Below are positions 1-10,078 of a stretch of DNA of 64,000 bases, one piece after another (the stretch's first letter is position 1; every line of letters begins with the position of its first letter). Made by a program: the position numbers and the translations under genes. The stretch is taken from the NCBI RefSeq assembly GCF_013373865.1, contig NC_050476.1:15109197-15173196 (forward strand), written 5' to 3'. This stretch comes from Monomorium pharaonis. Lineage: Eukaryota > Arthropoda > Insecta > Hymenoptera > Formicidae. The notes under the pieces are model-generated. The model made no database searches. It was not told where the DNA came from and saw only the letters and a program-made list of their open reading frames with translations.

Positions 1-488
1 TAGTTAATTCGTACTTTTTTGAAAGATGCATCGGAGAAAATTTAAATATTTTTACGACTTTAACTATTGCCTTTAATTAACTTTGTACATATCAACCATT
101 AAATAGATTATTATTGACGTATTCACTCAATCTTAATCTTTACGATTTACAATTCATTAATTCAATACTTGGACCATGTCTTAAATTGTCAAAATGTATG
201 AAGCGGTTACACTCACATCTTTGTTTAACTATTACATTGTGAGAATTTCTATCTTTTAATGTTTAAAAATTTGTTTTTTTTACCGAAGAAAGTTCGAAAT
301 AGGACTGAATGTCTGCGTTTTTATTGCATTGTTGCGCAAAGATTATTGTAATATAAAGCGAATAACAAATTCTAGGTTTGTTTAACACCCTGAGTCGGCT
401 TTTAATTTTTTATTAATATTACTATTTAGATTTCATTATTAAAGACTATATTTTTACATTATATATTTACAAATTTTATTGTAATTAC
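1..488. other. AT-rich non-coding, probable intron
   Basis: No coding pattern or repeat structure is recognised on either strand. It lies just downstream (minus strand) of a splice donor of the SLC13-like gene, so it is read as intron. Confidence 0.5.
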
Positions 489-801
489 TTGATTTGTGAT
501 GGCTTCACCTTCTCTTCCAATTGTGGCCACTTGTGCCTCTTTACTGTGCGGTCTGAGATATCCCAAAAAAGCAATTCGCATGTATAACCAGGTAAGGAAG
601 GAATTGACAACCATTTGAGGAAAAGATGCTATCATCCAATCAGTAAAACTGATTCCTTCAGCTTCGGGAAATGTACTTTCATAAATTCCTTTGAAAGTCA
701 GATTTGTACCAGTTCCCACTAGTGTTCCGGTGCCACCAAACGTTGAGCAGTAAGCCGCCGACAAGAGATATGCTTTTGTTATTTTCGTCGGTCTTATCTC
801 A
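489..801 (-). CDS. SLC13/INDY-like transporter, internal exon
   Basis: This exon encodes part of a sodium-coupled di/tricarboxylate transporter of the SLC13 (INDY) family, a plasma-membrane carrier for Krebs-cycle intermediates. On the minus strand the frame reads KITKAYLLSAAYCSTFGGTG and then TLVGTGTNLTFKGIYES, the conserved Na+/substrate-binding SNT-type segment of the family. It is followed by a membrane stretch (WMIASFPQMVVNSFLTWLYM) and the family motif EGEAI. The acceptor is TTCTTTAG before base 801 and the donor is GTAATT after base 489. The exon starts in phase 2 (first base T completes a codon), which matches the candidate exon at 20359-20420. The frame is intact. The family call rests on motif recognition. 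Confidence 0.85.
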
Positions 802-1704
802 CTAAAGAATCATATGTTATGAAATATATACAAATAAATATATTTTTTTGCAAAACAACATTTTTTGAATAATTGAATTGTATTGCATTTAGCCTTTAAA
901 ACGCAGATCTTAGTGCCTAATAATAATACTAATTTTTTGTGAATTTTTACACTATATCTCCAGTTTATACAGACTGTGTTCCACATATATCTTAAAACAC
1001 AATCATTACACGAAGCTGAAAAAATATCACAAGTACGTAATATTAATTAATCACAAATTAATTTAACCAGCAATTTTTAATAGTAGAGAAAAAGGGAAGC
1101 CACTCATATATATCTTATCTTATAAAGTTAATGATCAATATTTTAAATTAAAACAATTATATTCATCAAAGTGTTGTTTACTAGACTTTAGATTCAAAGT
1201 TATGAAATATTTCCTACATTATATCTTATTTATAAAAATGTAGAGACACTGTATAATGGATGAAAGAGAAACAGGGATGGTAATATGGCCACCACAAAAA
1301 TAAATGTAAAAAAATTGATTTTATTTTAAAGAGTCATAGTATTTTGTTAGAAAATTATATAAAATGAATTGTTAGGCGAAAACAGGTATTATTCATTGTT
1401 AATCCTTTCAATTGTTTTTACGGTAAAACGTACAATTTATTAATTATTTCAATTTTCTTAAAATTAGTGTTGCAACAATCGTTTGTTAAAATATGTAACC
1501 AATTTAATAGATATAAACAATAAAACACAAAAAACACTGTTTTTATAGATAAAATTTGTACGTAAACTATTGCATCGATTTTCTTGAAACTTTATATTTA
1601 GGAATTTTCGAGATTACTAATTACTGATTACGAATTTGTTATCAGATTTGCAAAATTCAAAATAACGGATCTAAAATGGTGAACCAAAATCGTAAAAGTA
1701 CATA
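802..1704. other. AT-rich intron sequence
   Basis: Between the SLC13 exon and the hairpin MITE. No gene, RNA or repeat was recognised. Confidence 0.5.
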
Positions 1705-1951
1705 CATTGAAAAAAAAATTTATTAGATTAAAATAAATTTTTTTTTAATAGTACCATGCAGAAGTTTTGCAAAAAATAAATAATATTTATTACAAATAAG
1801 ATAATACCTTCTATAATTTAAAAAATGTATAATCTATTTTATAAATTATAGAAAATATTATCTTATTTGAAATATTATTTATTTTTTACAAAACTTCTGC
1901 TTGGTAATATTTGAAAAAATATTTATTTCAATTTAGTAAATTTTTTCAGTG
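1705..1951. mobile_element. Palindromic MITE, Tc1/mariner-type ends
   Basis: The two halves are imperfect reverse complements: CATTGAAAAAA on the left against TTTTTTCAGTG on the right, with shared inner blocks such as GCAGAAGTTTTGCAAAAAAT. It is flanked by TA on both sides (1703-1704 and 1952-1953), the target duplication of Tc1/mariner elements. 247 bp, no coding capacity, so it must be mobilised in trans. Confidence 0.75.
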
Positions 1952-2164
1952 TAGACAAAACAAGCATTTTTTTTTAATTTGAAAAAAAAACAAAGAGTAA
2001 TCCAAACATCCGCCTGTTTGGGCGCCCTCGAAATCAAACTTAAATTTAAAGTTAAATATTAGTTTATGATAAGATAATGAATCTCTAAAGGGTTTCTTGT
2101 TGATCCGATTTTTTATCCCTGGAATATAAGAGGTTAAAATTATAGTTAATTTGTGTTTACACAC

Positions 2165-2216
2165 AAATAGTCAATTTACAGTAAACACATTTGTGTTTAC
2201 TGTAAATTGACTATTT
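2165..2216. repeat. Perfect 24-bp hairpin
   Basis: Bases 2165-2188 are the exact reverse complement of 2193-2216, with the 4-nt loop ATTT. Arms start AAATAGTCAATTTACAG. No TIR signature or duplicated flank was found, so its origin is unknown. Confidence 0.85.
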
Positions 2217-2654
2217 TTTATTTTTATATTCGAGAAACGTTTAACTTTATTGCCGCGTCAGTGTGAATTATCTTTTGCTACGGAATTTTTCAATGCTAAA
2301 TTGGAATGTGATATTAGAATCACTTCATCCCTTTCGGATTTTAAAATATCATCGAGTCCTCTTTAATGTATAACAAGGGGCCTATGCGGGAGATCCTATG
2401 TATAAGTATAGGCCGGAGTAAAATATGATTTATGAGGTGTTCGAGATCGTGTGAATAACACTGTACACATTTCAGCCAGGTTAAAAAATAACATAAAGAT
2501 AAAAATTAAAAGCAATTAAAAATTTGTCGAAAATTGAAATAAATAACAGTTTATCTAATACAGTCAGCACGAATTGATTAGACCTCTCATATCTCAGTTA
2601 TTAGAAATTGGATAAACCTAAAACTTTCAGGGAGTTCATATCTGTCATGAACAA
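2217..2654. other. Non-coding spacer
   Basis: No gene recognised. The last bases lead into the repeat array at the signature GATTGCGCATATAAGCG, which also opens the arrays at 4.5 and 50.9 kb. Confidence 0.4.
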
Positions 2655-3026
2655 GGCCCGATTGCGCATATAAGCGATTGAGCACAGTAGTATTTCTCGA
2701 TTGGACACAGTCCAGTTTGGACACGGACTCGATTGGACACAGTCCCGATTGCACATCGTCTCGATCGAACACAGTTCCGATTGGACACGGACCCGGTTAG
2801 ACACAGACCGGATTGGACACGGACTCGATTGAACACGGACCCGATTGGACACGGACTCAATTGGACACAGTCTCGAATGCACACCGTCCCGATCAGACAC
2901 AGTCCCGATTAGACACGGACTCAGTTGGACACAGACCCGTTTACACACGGACCCGATTGCACACGGACCCGATTGCACACCAACTCGATTGCACACGGAC
3001 CCGATTGCACACGATACGATTCCGCA
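2655..3026 (+). repeat. 16-bp tandem array, left arm of foldback module A
   Basis: Degenerate tandem copies of a ~16-bp unit of the form CGATTGCACACGGACC, with GATTGGACACAGTC variants toward the outside. The inner end GCACACGATACGATTCCGCA reappears in inverted form at the inner end of the 3537-3744 array, so the two arrays are inverted arms around a shared core. Open reading frames through it are artefacts of the repeat, since 16 is not a multiple of 3. Confidence 0.85.
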
Positions 3027-3420
3027 TCGCAAAATAATGCAAAAACAACCTAGATAGCACAGAAAATTTAGCATAAATTTTTATAAATATTCTACGAATT
3101 TATTTTTAAAAAATATTTTTGTAAAATTATATAGCCATTTTTCATAAACCACTTAGAAATAATACAAAAATTATTGTTAACAATATATAAAATATATTTT
3201 TAAAATGTACTAAAAAATATTTATGGTATATATTATATAAACTCGAAATATTTTTATATTTTTGGATTACAGTAGCATAAATATTTATTTTTAATATTTT
3301 CATAAATATTTATCATAATTATTTTATACCTGACAAACTCAGACATAAAAATACGTACAAAATATTTATTATAAGTATTTTTCTTTCTTATACATATTTT
3401 ATAGTTGCAAACTCATGTGA
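3027..3420. other. AT-rich spacer inside foldback module A
   Basis: Very AT-rich stretch between the left arm and the core, containing many ATATTTTT-like words. No gene recognised. Confidence 0.5.
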
Positions 3421-3437
3421 TGCAGAAAATGCTTTGT

Positions 3438-3472
<35 letters not shown>

Positions 3473-3536
3473 GGGGTTACAAGGGTGGCTTCGCCCCCCT
3501 TTCCGCATCCACCCGTCCAAGTCGCTAACTGATGTA
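3421..3536 (+). repeat. Foldback core A: (CA)n, GC hairpin, GTCCAAGTC tail
   Basis: In order: TGCAGAAAATGCT, a (CA)n tract, a GC-rich hairpin with CTTCG at its turn, then GTCCAAGTCGCTAAC. The same order of blocks occurs at 18641-18779 and 37593-37701, each time just before an array in the reverse orientation. This shows one repeat family with a conserved centre. Confidence 0.8.
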
Positions 3537-3744
3537 CCATCTGCAATGCGGAATCGTATCGTGTGCAATCAGGTCCGTGTGCAACCGGGTTTGTGTGCAA
3601 TCGGGTCGGTGTGCAAACGGGTTTGTGCGCAATCGGATCCGTGTGCAAACGGATCGGTGCGTAATCGGGTCCGTGTGCAATCGGGTCCGTGTGCAAACGG
3701 ATCGGTGCGCAATCGGGTCCGTGTGCAATCGGATCCGTGTGCAA
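3537..3744 (-). repeat. 16-bp tandem array, right arm of module A
   Basis: Same repeat family as the left arm but in reverse orientation (units GGTCCGTGTGCAATCG). Bases 3561-3744 read as the exact reverse complement of 4639-4822 over 184 bp. It runs without a gap into a fragment of DNA polymerase coding sequence. Confidence 0.85.
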
Positions 3745-4116
3745 CTGGTGGTGGTGAATAATGTAAATTACATCAAACCGCGAACGTTTTTAGAAGACGC
3801 AGGCGGTATAGTGTTCGAGCGAATGCGGAACGCTTTAAAAAAACACAATAGTATGAAAGTAAACACTGCGTTTAACAGTATGTTTGTAACGGGTGAAAAA
3901 CGCGCCAACAAAAAGATAAATACGAAAAACTGTAAACTATTCCAAACGTCGGACTTGGATGAGTGGTACGAGCGACATGTTATCGAGCCCACATTGGCAT
4001 CGCTCGAAGAGTTTCAAGAACGTGACAGCGGGTGGACGCTGCCGCGAATTCTCAATTTGATTCTAAATATAAATAAGTACCAATTAAAAGACACGGTAGT
4101 AGCACGCGCCAAATGA
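3745..4116 (+). pseudogene. Polinton-type DNA polymerase B, N-proximal fragment
   Basis: The frame contains KPRTFLEDAGGIVFERM, LFQTSDLDEWYE and EFQERDSGWTLPRILNLILN. I recognise this string of motifs from the N-terminal half of large polymerase proteins of Polinton/adinto-like elements in insect genomes. Such a protein would make element DNA by protein-primed replication in the nucleus. The copy stops at TGA 4114-4116 and continues into non-coding sequence. The preceding segment of the same protein lies at 4823-5140 on the opposite strand, so the gene has been broken by an inversion. The identification is from memory of the family. Confidence 0.65.
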
Positions 4117-4493
4117 ACGCGCAGCGTTCCCGACCGTGCTCTTCACGCGAGTACGAGACTTACGAGCATCCAAGATTATCGGATCTCAGAAATGGCTAAA
4201 CGGATCAAATTCTAATTAAGCTCAATCGAAAGCTTAGGGTCAATTTGTATAAGAAAATTATTTTTATTTTTTCTCTACGTATCCTATGAGAGGAGATATC
4301 ACGACGCAAAGTCCAAATGTCAAAATTTTCGTGTAAGAAACGTCGTCATCGACGTCTCGGAAAATGTCACTTTCACACTTTTGATACAAGAGGCGCTTGT
4401 GTGCTATGAACGCGCCTCAAGTTATTTAGGAACCTGTCATACCAACGAAATATAGTGGCATGATGGCATGAGCAGCGGTCACATTCCGCATGA
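4117..4493. other. Non-coding segment inside the inverted block
   Basis: No protein motif recognised on either strand. It ends in ATGAGACTGTCCCGATTGCG, nearly the same sequence that follows the capsid-like gene at 50.9 kb. It may therefore be the worn 3' flank of a related element. Confidence 0.35.
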
Positions 4494-4826
4494 GACTGTC
4501 CCGATTGCGCACATAAACGATTGGACACTGTAGTATTTCCCGATTGGACACAGTCCCAATTGGAAACAGACTCGATTGGACACAAACCCGATTGGACACG
4601 ACCCGTTTGCACACAGACCCGATTGCACACGGACGCAATTGCACACGGATCCGATTGCACACGGACCCGATTGCGCACCGATCCGTTTGCACACGGACCC
4701 GATTGCACACGGACCCGATTACGCACCGATCCGTTTGCACACGGATCCGATTGCGCACAAACCCGTTTGCACACCGACCCGATTGCACACAAACCCGGTT
4801 GCACACGGACCTGATTGCACACCAGT
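4494..4826 (+). repeat. 16-bp tandem array D
   Basis: Opens with GATTGCGCACATAAACG and GTAGTATTTC like arrays A and E, then continues as GATTGCACACGGACC units. Bases 4639-4822 are the inverted twin of 3561-3744. Its far end abuts minus-strand polymerase coding sequence, placing the array at an inversion breakpoint. Confidence 0.85.
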
Positions 4827-5140
4827 CAGAACGTGATTTTCGAATGCGATATCTATCTCTCGCCATACAAGTCTGTCCGTGTTATTACTAGTGCTCGCGT
4901 AATTACTCCCTACATGCACGAAAGATCTTTGTACCCGAGTCTTTTCACCCTCGTGTCGCGCGATTCTCGCGAGCAAATATTGTCTCTGTCCGTTGGCGAG
5001 CCGAGGACGTTTGACGCGGCTATGTTCTTCGAGTTGTTGTATAAACTCGTCATATTGCTACAACCACGCAAAACACTTGCCCAAGGTAGCGACCCTGTCG
5101 GCTTGGTCAGCAGCAGCTCGCATTCCTCTTGCTCGTAATG
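4827..5140 (-). pseudogene. Polinton-type DNA polymerase B, N-terminal fragment (inverted)
   Basis: On the minus strand short frames read QYDEFIQQLEEHSRVKRP, LLARIARHEGEKTRVQRSF and WREIDIAFENHVLTG, the region directly N-terminal to the fragment at 3745-4116 in this protein family. Several frames are needed, so it is frameshifted. The last codons, ACT GGT, meet array D. The other fragment also begins beside the word ACTGGT, which suggests that an array had entered the gene with a short target duplication before the inversion. Confidence 0.5.
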
Positions 5141-5221
5141 TTCCATTTCTTACAGTCAATCACAGTCTTTTTAGAAAGTTGTTGCACACCACATGATTTT
5201 ATAATAAAATAGCCACAAACT

Positions 5222-5870
5222 TCACAGTGTGCAAACTGGGCACATGTTGCATGGCATCAGTATGAACATAGACTGTCCGCAATTTGAACAGTATTTGCCG
5301 TCTAGCCTACCAAATACATTGGTCACATGTTTGCGAAAAGCGTATATTATGTTGAGATCTGTGTCCGCTATTTGAATTATACATTCGGCACACGTTGAAT
5401 AAGCACCTGTAGTATAATAAAAATATATAGCACAATGTTTCGTATGTCCGGTTATCACACGTAGTTTCACGGGTGTCATATATTTCTCTGCATCAGTAAA
5501 GTCCTCGCTGCAATCACTCATGTAATTGTTATCATCGGATACTATGCTCTCTTCATCTTCATCATCCATCACATTTTCAAAATTAACGTCTGGCCCATTT
5601 TCATTAAAATCATCCATAATGTCCATTACATCATTCATTTGGTTTTCAAGATGGTTGGCTCGATATTTTCAACATCATCTGTAATGTCGACTACATTGTT
5701 CACAATATTTGCATCACTTTCATCGTCAGCAGTGTCTATAACTTCAACAATATTCACATCGATTTCATCTTTATCGATGTCTACAACTTCCACATTATTC
5801 AAATGATCACTCGTTTTTCAAGTCGTGCTAATTCACATTCGCTTGGATCAAAAACTTTGCGTCAAATGCG
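5222..5870 (-). pseudogene. Unknown acidic protein with C-terminal CxxC zinc-ribbon motifs
   Basis: The open part (5222-5638, 138 codons) starts MNDVMDIMDDFNENGPD. It has a long acidic stretch, then CAEC, and ends with CSNCGQ and CNMCPVC, consistent with one or two zinc-binding ribbons. Upstream on the same strand the sequence stays coding-like in other frames: an acidic run with EVVDIDKDE and VVDITDDVENIEP, preceded by DPSECELARLEKRV. One gene with at least two frameshifts is the simplest reading. I do not recognise the family and assign no function. It sits between the inverted polymerase pieces and the other unknown genes, and could belong to a virus-like element. Confidence 0.4.
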
Positions 5871-5940
5871 ATACCATGCGCTTCCTAACCAGATATATAT
5901 TTTTATAACTCATCATTTCTTTGTCTTAACTGGAGCGATA

Positions 5941-6232
5941 GGGCAGCCATACATCGGCGCTTTGCAAGATTGCATTTTTCGAATGCATGATTTTTTAAAT
6001 GATCTTATAAAAAAATATAAGTTACGTATGTGTCTAAAGCGTAATTTGTTACAGCTGCACATCGGCGCTTGACCTTTGCAAGATTTGAATGCGAGAATTT
6101 CGCAGATCTCATAAAAAAATAAACACGTATTAATTAATTTACAAATGTGCCTAAAGCATATTGTGTCACAGCAGCCGTACATTTGCGCTTGATTAATACA
6201 TGTGATTTTTGTATGATTTTTTATTCTGATTT
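5941..6232. repeat. Imperfect ~115-bp tandem repeat, about 2.5 copies
   Basis: Three related blocks begin near 5943, 6052 and 6172 with CAGCCATACATCGGCGC, CAGCTGCACATCGGCGC and CAGCCGTACATTTGCGC. Each is followed by a similar AT-rich tail with TGTGYCTAAAGC and a TTGTGTCACA or TTTGTTACA end. No coding role is seen. Confidence 0.6.
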
Positions 6233-6301
6233 TTGTAGAAAAAATAAGCGCTAATAAAGGTTACTGTTCATCGATAGTGCATATGGTTCGCAATCGAGAA
6301 T

Positions 6302-6697
6302 TTGGACTTCAAAGTGTGCTTACTAATAAGCAAACAAATTGCTTACGGAACCCACTCCAACGACATATATGCTGCAATAATAATTGAAATGGATGGAATC
6401 CGTTTTTTGTCTCATCTCTTCAGAGTCTCATTCTTTATAGTCTCATGTACTGATCTAATTTGTAATATCAATAATGAATTCTACTACGAGTTTTCAAAGA
6501 AATTGGTGGCCGACGCCTCCATATTTTCGCCAATCAAAAACAGATCCTATGATTATATACAAATTTTTAAGGATGATGATTTGGGCGCCTATGGGATTGT
6601 TCCCACTACTACTGAGGTATGTGGAGGGGTGTACAATATAAAAAGAGTTCAGGCATCGGTACTCGTTTGTTACAAGACGGACAGCAAAGGTTTTTGA
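6302..6697 (+). CDS. Unknown protein, 131 codons
   Basis: Open frame from ATG to TGA with a hydrophobic middle (FRVSFFIVSCTDLIC) and a C-terminal region DYIQIFKDDDLGAYGIVP, GGVYNIKRVQ and VCYKTD, which looks like real protein. I cannot name the family. The gene just downstream (6751 onward) is on the same strand ~55 bp away, so the two may be one transcription unit or one split gene. The start codon is not well supported, because the upstream sequence carries no clear signal. Confidence 0.4.
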   Translation: MDFKVCLLISKQIAYGTHSNDIYAAIIIEMDGIRFLSHLFRVSFFIVSCTDLICNINNEFYYEFSKKLVADASIFSPIKNRSYDYIQIFKDDDLGAYGIVPTTTEVCGGVYNIKRVQASVLVCYKTDSKGF

Positions 6698-6750
6698 AAC
6701 GTTACCGCTCGATCAATCGGTGAAAGACGGACTTTAAAAGCTTCTCGAAG

Positions 6751-8044
6751 ATGAACTATTACGTTCCGATCCAACAAAATGAAGCGTGTAATAAACCGTA
6801 AGTATTTTTAAATTCTTTTCAGCAACCTTTTATATTTCCTTCTACATTTATTTGCATTTTATTTCTAACTTTCTCTGTATTTTTTTACAGAACATTATCG
6901 CAACCGCGTTATACTCCGTGCATCCTGGTGTTGTGAGTTTGCTCGTTTCGGGAGTTCTTCCCGTAAGTAGTTAGGATTCGTTCTGCCTTAGGGGTTAGGA
7001 CCCGAAGGGTGAAGGCTCGGCTCGTTGGTTGGATGAAAGAAAACACTTCTTACTTGGTTTTCGTTGTCTTTATCTCTTCGCTTCGGTGATTACAGTCAGC
7101 TGTAGCGGTGTTAAGTATCACTCGCGATAAAGTTTGTAGTACGCGACGTAGCTCGGACGTTGTTATGTTACTCTCCGCTCGGTCACGGCGTGATCGCGCT
7201 TATATACAATGGTTTCTGGCGCAATTTTGAGGGCCAGTGACCGGGCGTCGGTAGCTTCCGCGAGGCTAAGCGTTTCGACATCGGAACGCGGTAGCCTCAT
7301 GGTTTACTTGTGCCGCGTAAGGTTTTTATGTAGGTCGATGCGGAACTACATTCGGGCTGTTCCGCATCGAATTTCGCGAGATCACGAAAGTTAGCAGGAA
7401 CTTCCGTGAGCACGGCGGATTCCAAAGACGTTGCGAACGATGACCTCTTTCGCAACGTCTTTCGTCACTGAGCTACGTTGTAGTTCGGGCTACAACACTG
7501 GGAAGAAGATTTGCTTTAACATCTACTGCCTACAAATATTTGGACATAGAAATCAGCGTGGGACTTGAGCCTTTTGTGGAGATGATTCTTGGTGATAACA
7601 AAGGCAATGAGATACCGCTGTCACGTCAAACATGCGTAATAATAATTGAGAAACGGATGGATATCGAGCGACTCTTACAGTCAGCCACCGCTACACCGCT
7701 ATGGGTTGATAATCTTCTTATAAAACTCGTCAAATTACGTAACGAGAGTGTTATAAAATTCACTTTAAATAACAAAATTATGTACATGAAACCATTGACT
7801 GTACAATTTTTACTAAACTTTGAAGATGTTATCAATAATGCATATTTTAAGTTGTCACAAGATATATATTAGTAAAAGAAAATATAATCAATTCGTAAAC
7901 TACTTGCAGCAAAATAATATTCATAACGAGTACGATGCAGTCAAATTATTAAATGAAATATGTGTAAAAACTTCATTCGTAGATTGCGAACTGATTGCTT
8001 ATGCATCAGACAATATTGTATATGATGCGTTACAAAATAAATAA
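6751..8044 (+). pseudogene. Unknown gene: short intron, then split by a solo LTR
   Basis: Starts ATG 6751 (MNYYVPIQQNEACNK). A 93-bp intron (6798-6890) has donor GTAAGT and acceptor TTTTTTACAG, and splicing keeps the frame (CC joined to A). The frame then runs SQPRYTPCIL to the solo LTR at 6929 and resumes beyond it at 7502 in the same register with GRRFALTSTAYKYL, once one copy of the CTGG duplication is removed. It continues to a stop at 7870-7872. The next frame (KRKYNQFVNYLQQNNI to 8044) looks like its continuation after a frameshift. The family is unknown to me, with no catalytic motif seen. Confidence 0.55.
6929..7497. mobile_element. Solo LTR with CTGG target duplication
   Basis: 569 bp, starting TGTTGTGAGTTTGC and ending GGGCTACAACA (TG...CA ends, short inverted TGTTG/CAACA). 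It is flanked by CTGG at 6925-6928 and 7498-7501. A 4-bp duplication fits Ty3/Gypsy or BEL integrases. It interrupts an otherwise continuous reading frame. No internal retroelement genes remain, as expected after LTR-LTR recombination. Confidence 0.75.
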
Positions 8045-8495
8045 ATGAAAAAAAATTTATAAATAATTATTCTAACTTATTTCCTTTCTTCCTTATTTCT
8101 TTGCGGTACAATGGCGTGTGCAGAACTGAGTAGGAGGTATATAGATAAGGCGCAATGGGTGGGAATGCATGTATGTAATGGGAGATTGCATATGAAAGAG
8201 TTAGTGCAATGGATGAAAGAAAGACAGCCAGAATGATAAGACTGTACAGACGTGCGGTTGGAGATATCGCGCATGGACGACAGAACAGATTCGCAATAGA
8301 GGGAGAGAGCGAGCACCGCTGCGGTGGCGGCGGGCGCAAACCCCGATTTACCCCTTTTCCGCTCTAAGGGAAGGTCATGGACCCTAAAATCCTGCGCAAT
8401 TGACGCACCGCGACCCCCCCCCCCCCGATCCGCGTGACGTTATACCTTGCGCGCCTACGAGTTCCCCCCGCACACCCGCTCCCCCCTCGGAGTTC
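8045..8495. other. Non-coding, GC-rich right half
   Basis: No recognised gene. It contains long C homopolymer tracts near 8415-8426 and 8463-8487. Short frames here lack protein character. Confidence 0.4.
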
Positions 8496-8962
8496 TGTTA
8501 CGTGTGAGATGCACGTAATGTGAGAGAAAGGATCGCACTAGTATTTTAAAGTATTTTATTCCAATGTTTTACAGACTTTCGTCTAACTATTAGTGACTTA
8601 ATACAGAGACTGACTCTAATCATTGAGACGGATCCTTATATTAAAATCGAAATAAGTAAGCATCGTCCAATCATAGGAAGTGCTTGCAAGGCGGAAATAT
8701 CTCTTGGTTGATTTCTTAAAAAAGAGAAAATTTGATAATTGATATCTATGTCATAAAGAATAGTTTGGGTGAGATGCAGGCATGTTTACAGGACGAGAAA
8801 ACAGACAAATATTAAGTTTAAATAGGCCGTAGATAGAAAAGGTTATCAATAAGTAAGGATCTGGGATGATATATTGGGATGGTTTTATGACATAGTTTGT
8901 ACAGTGTGATTAGTTAGAAATATTTTTAAAAGAGAATTTTTATTGTGTCTCGGCACGTAACA
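8496..8962 (-). mobile_element. Solo errantivirus LTR, minus orientation
   Basis: Reads as a diverged reverse complement of the 466-bp LTRs at 21486-21951 and 29451-29916. It shares TGTTACGTG ends, the TTGACTCTAATCAT-like block, the polyadenylation region and AGTCTGTAAAAC in reverse. The flanking tetranucleotides GTTC and GCTC differ at one position, so the target duplication is worn. It shows an older insertion of the same family. Confidence 0.8.
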
Positions 8963-8989
8963 GCTCCCGAGTTAGAACCGGTCTATAAC

Positions 8990-9626
8990 TAACTATGTTA
9001 CACTCTTTGTTCATAACACGATAGACAAATATCTCTTGACGTAACGATTTCATAATAGATTATGCCTTCTACAATAATTATGCTTAGAGATCGATGTTTA
9101 ATATCAAGTATTGTTAATACAACAAAAAGTTTTTCTTTCATAACGATAGGGAACTTAGAGTTTCTTTTATCTTTAATTACATTATTAATTACGACAGATT
9201 TTCACTGATTGATATAAAATAGAACAAAAATACGAGAATCTAATTGATTTCTCTTTCGTAATCTATTACTTTTCTGAATCAAAAAAAAAAAATTTCAAGA
9301 AGTGATATCATTGTCTATCGTTCTCTCGTTTCCTGTTAGTAAAGTACATTTTATCGTTGGAATATAAAAAAATATTTACGGAGACATCGTGTTTAATAGT
9401 TCTGTTGGAATCTATCGTAATGAATAATGTGTTAACGATAGAAGAAACTCTAAGTTCTCTATCGTATAGTTACGAAAACGCTTTGTTGTTAACCATACTG
9501 ATGATAGTTGACATTAACATTGATCTCCAAGTATAATTACAATAGAAATCACATCGCATAATTTATCACGAAGTCGTTAGATGAGGCATGAATACTTTTC
9601 TATCGTGTTACGAAGAGTGTTATATT
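8990..9626. repeat. Diverged palindromic (foldback) element
   Basis: Left words TTACACTCTTTG and ATAACACGATAGAC are mirrored at the right by TCTATCGTGTTACGAAGAGTG. Inner blocks GGGAACTTAGAGTTTCTT and AAACTCTAAGTTCTCTATCG are also inverted partners. Arms are imperfect and no coding sequence is seen. No target duplication was identified. Confidence 0.5.
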
Positions 9627-9658
9627 ATGGATAAATATTTCGTGCATTTCGTAATTTT

Positions 9659-10078
9659 CTAATACTTACGAAAAGAGAATGTATACAAAATCAATCGTGA
9701 TAGACGATTCGTTAATTTACCATTGTATGAAAAAAAAGATAAGATACGACGAATGAATTTGATGCGACAAATACTATAATATACTGACAAGAGGAAACTA
9801 TTAATCGCAAATTCACGGTTGTCCTTTGTTAATGTAGAATTTGTAAGTATTATAAAACGCAAAGTACGACAAGAAACAAAACTATAGTTGTGGATGTTTC
9901 GAGGAAATGCTTTCAGATTGGTCCATATTTTTTGCCGACTCATTTCAATGGACGAACATACGCGGAATTCATTGAGAACGAATTATCAATTTTGTTAGAG
10001 GACGTTCCTCTCCGCGAGCGAGAAAATATGATTTTTTTTTCAAAGTCTCGGTATTTATTGCTCTGTAAAACTTTTTAA
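9659..10078 (+). pseudogene. DDE transposase fragment (IS630/Tc1-mariner group)
   Basis: The plus-strand frame 9890-10078 reads QIGPYFLPTHFNGRTYAEFI and LLEDVPLRERENMIF, a conserved stretch just upstream of the second catalytic Asp in an insect IS630-type transposase family. The copy ends before that catalytic motif and has no start. The 230 bp upstream is not recognisable. The call rests on one conserved block. Confidence 0.5.

Noticed and set aside
3388..3470. HTHT and VCVC peptide tracts as possible repeats of a protein
   Set aside because: They are (CA)n microsatellites read in frame.
2655..3744. CRISPR-like look of repeated units
   Set aside because: Units are contiguous and degenerate with no unique spacers, in a eukaryotic genome.
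2587..4976. Long frames through the repeat arrays (NRVRVQS- and HTDPIAH-type proteins)
   Set aside because: They are translations of a 16-bp tandem repeat in several frames on both strands; unit length is not a multiple of 3.
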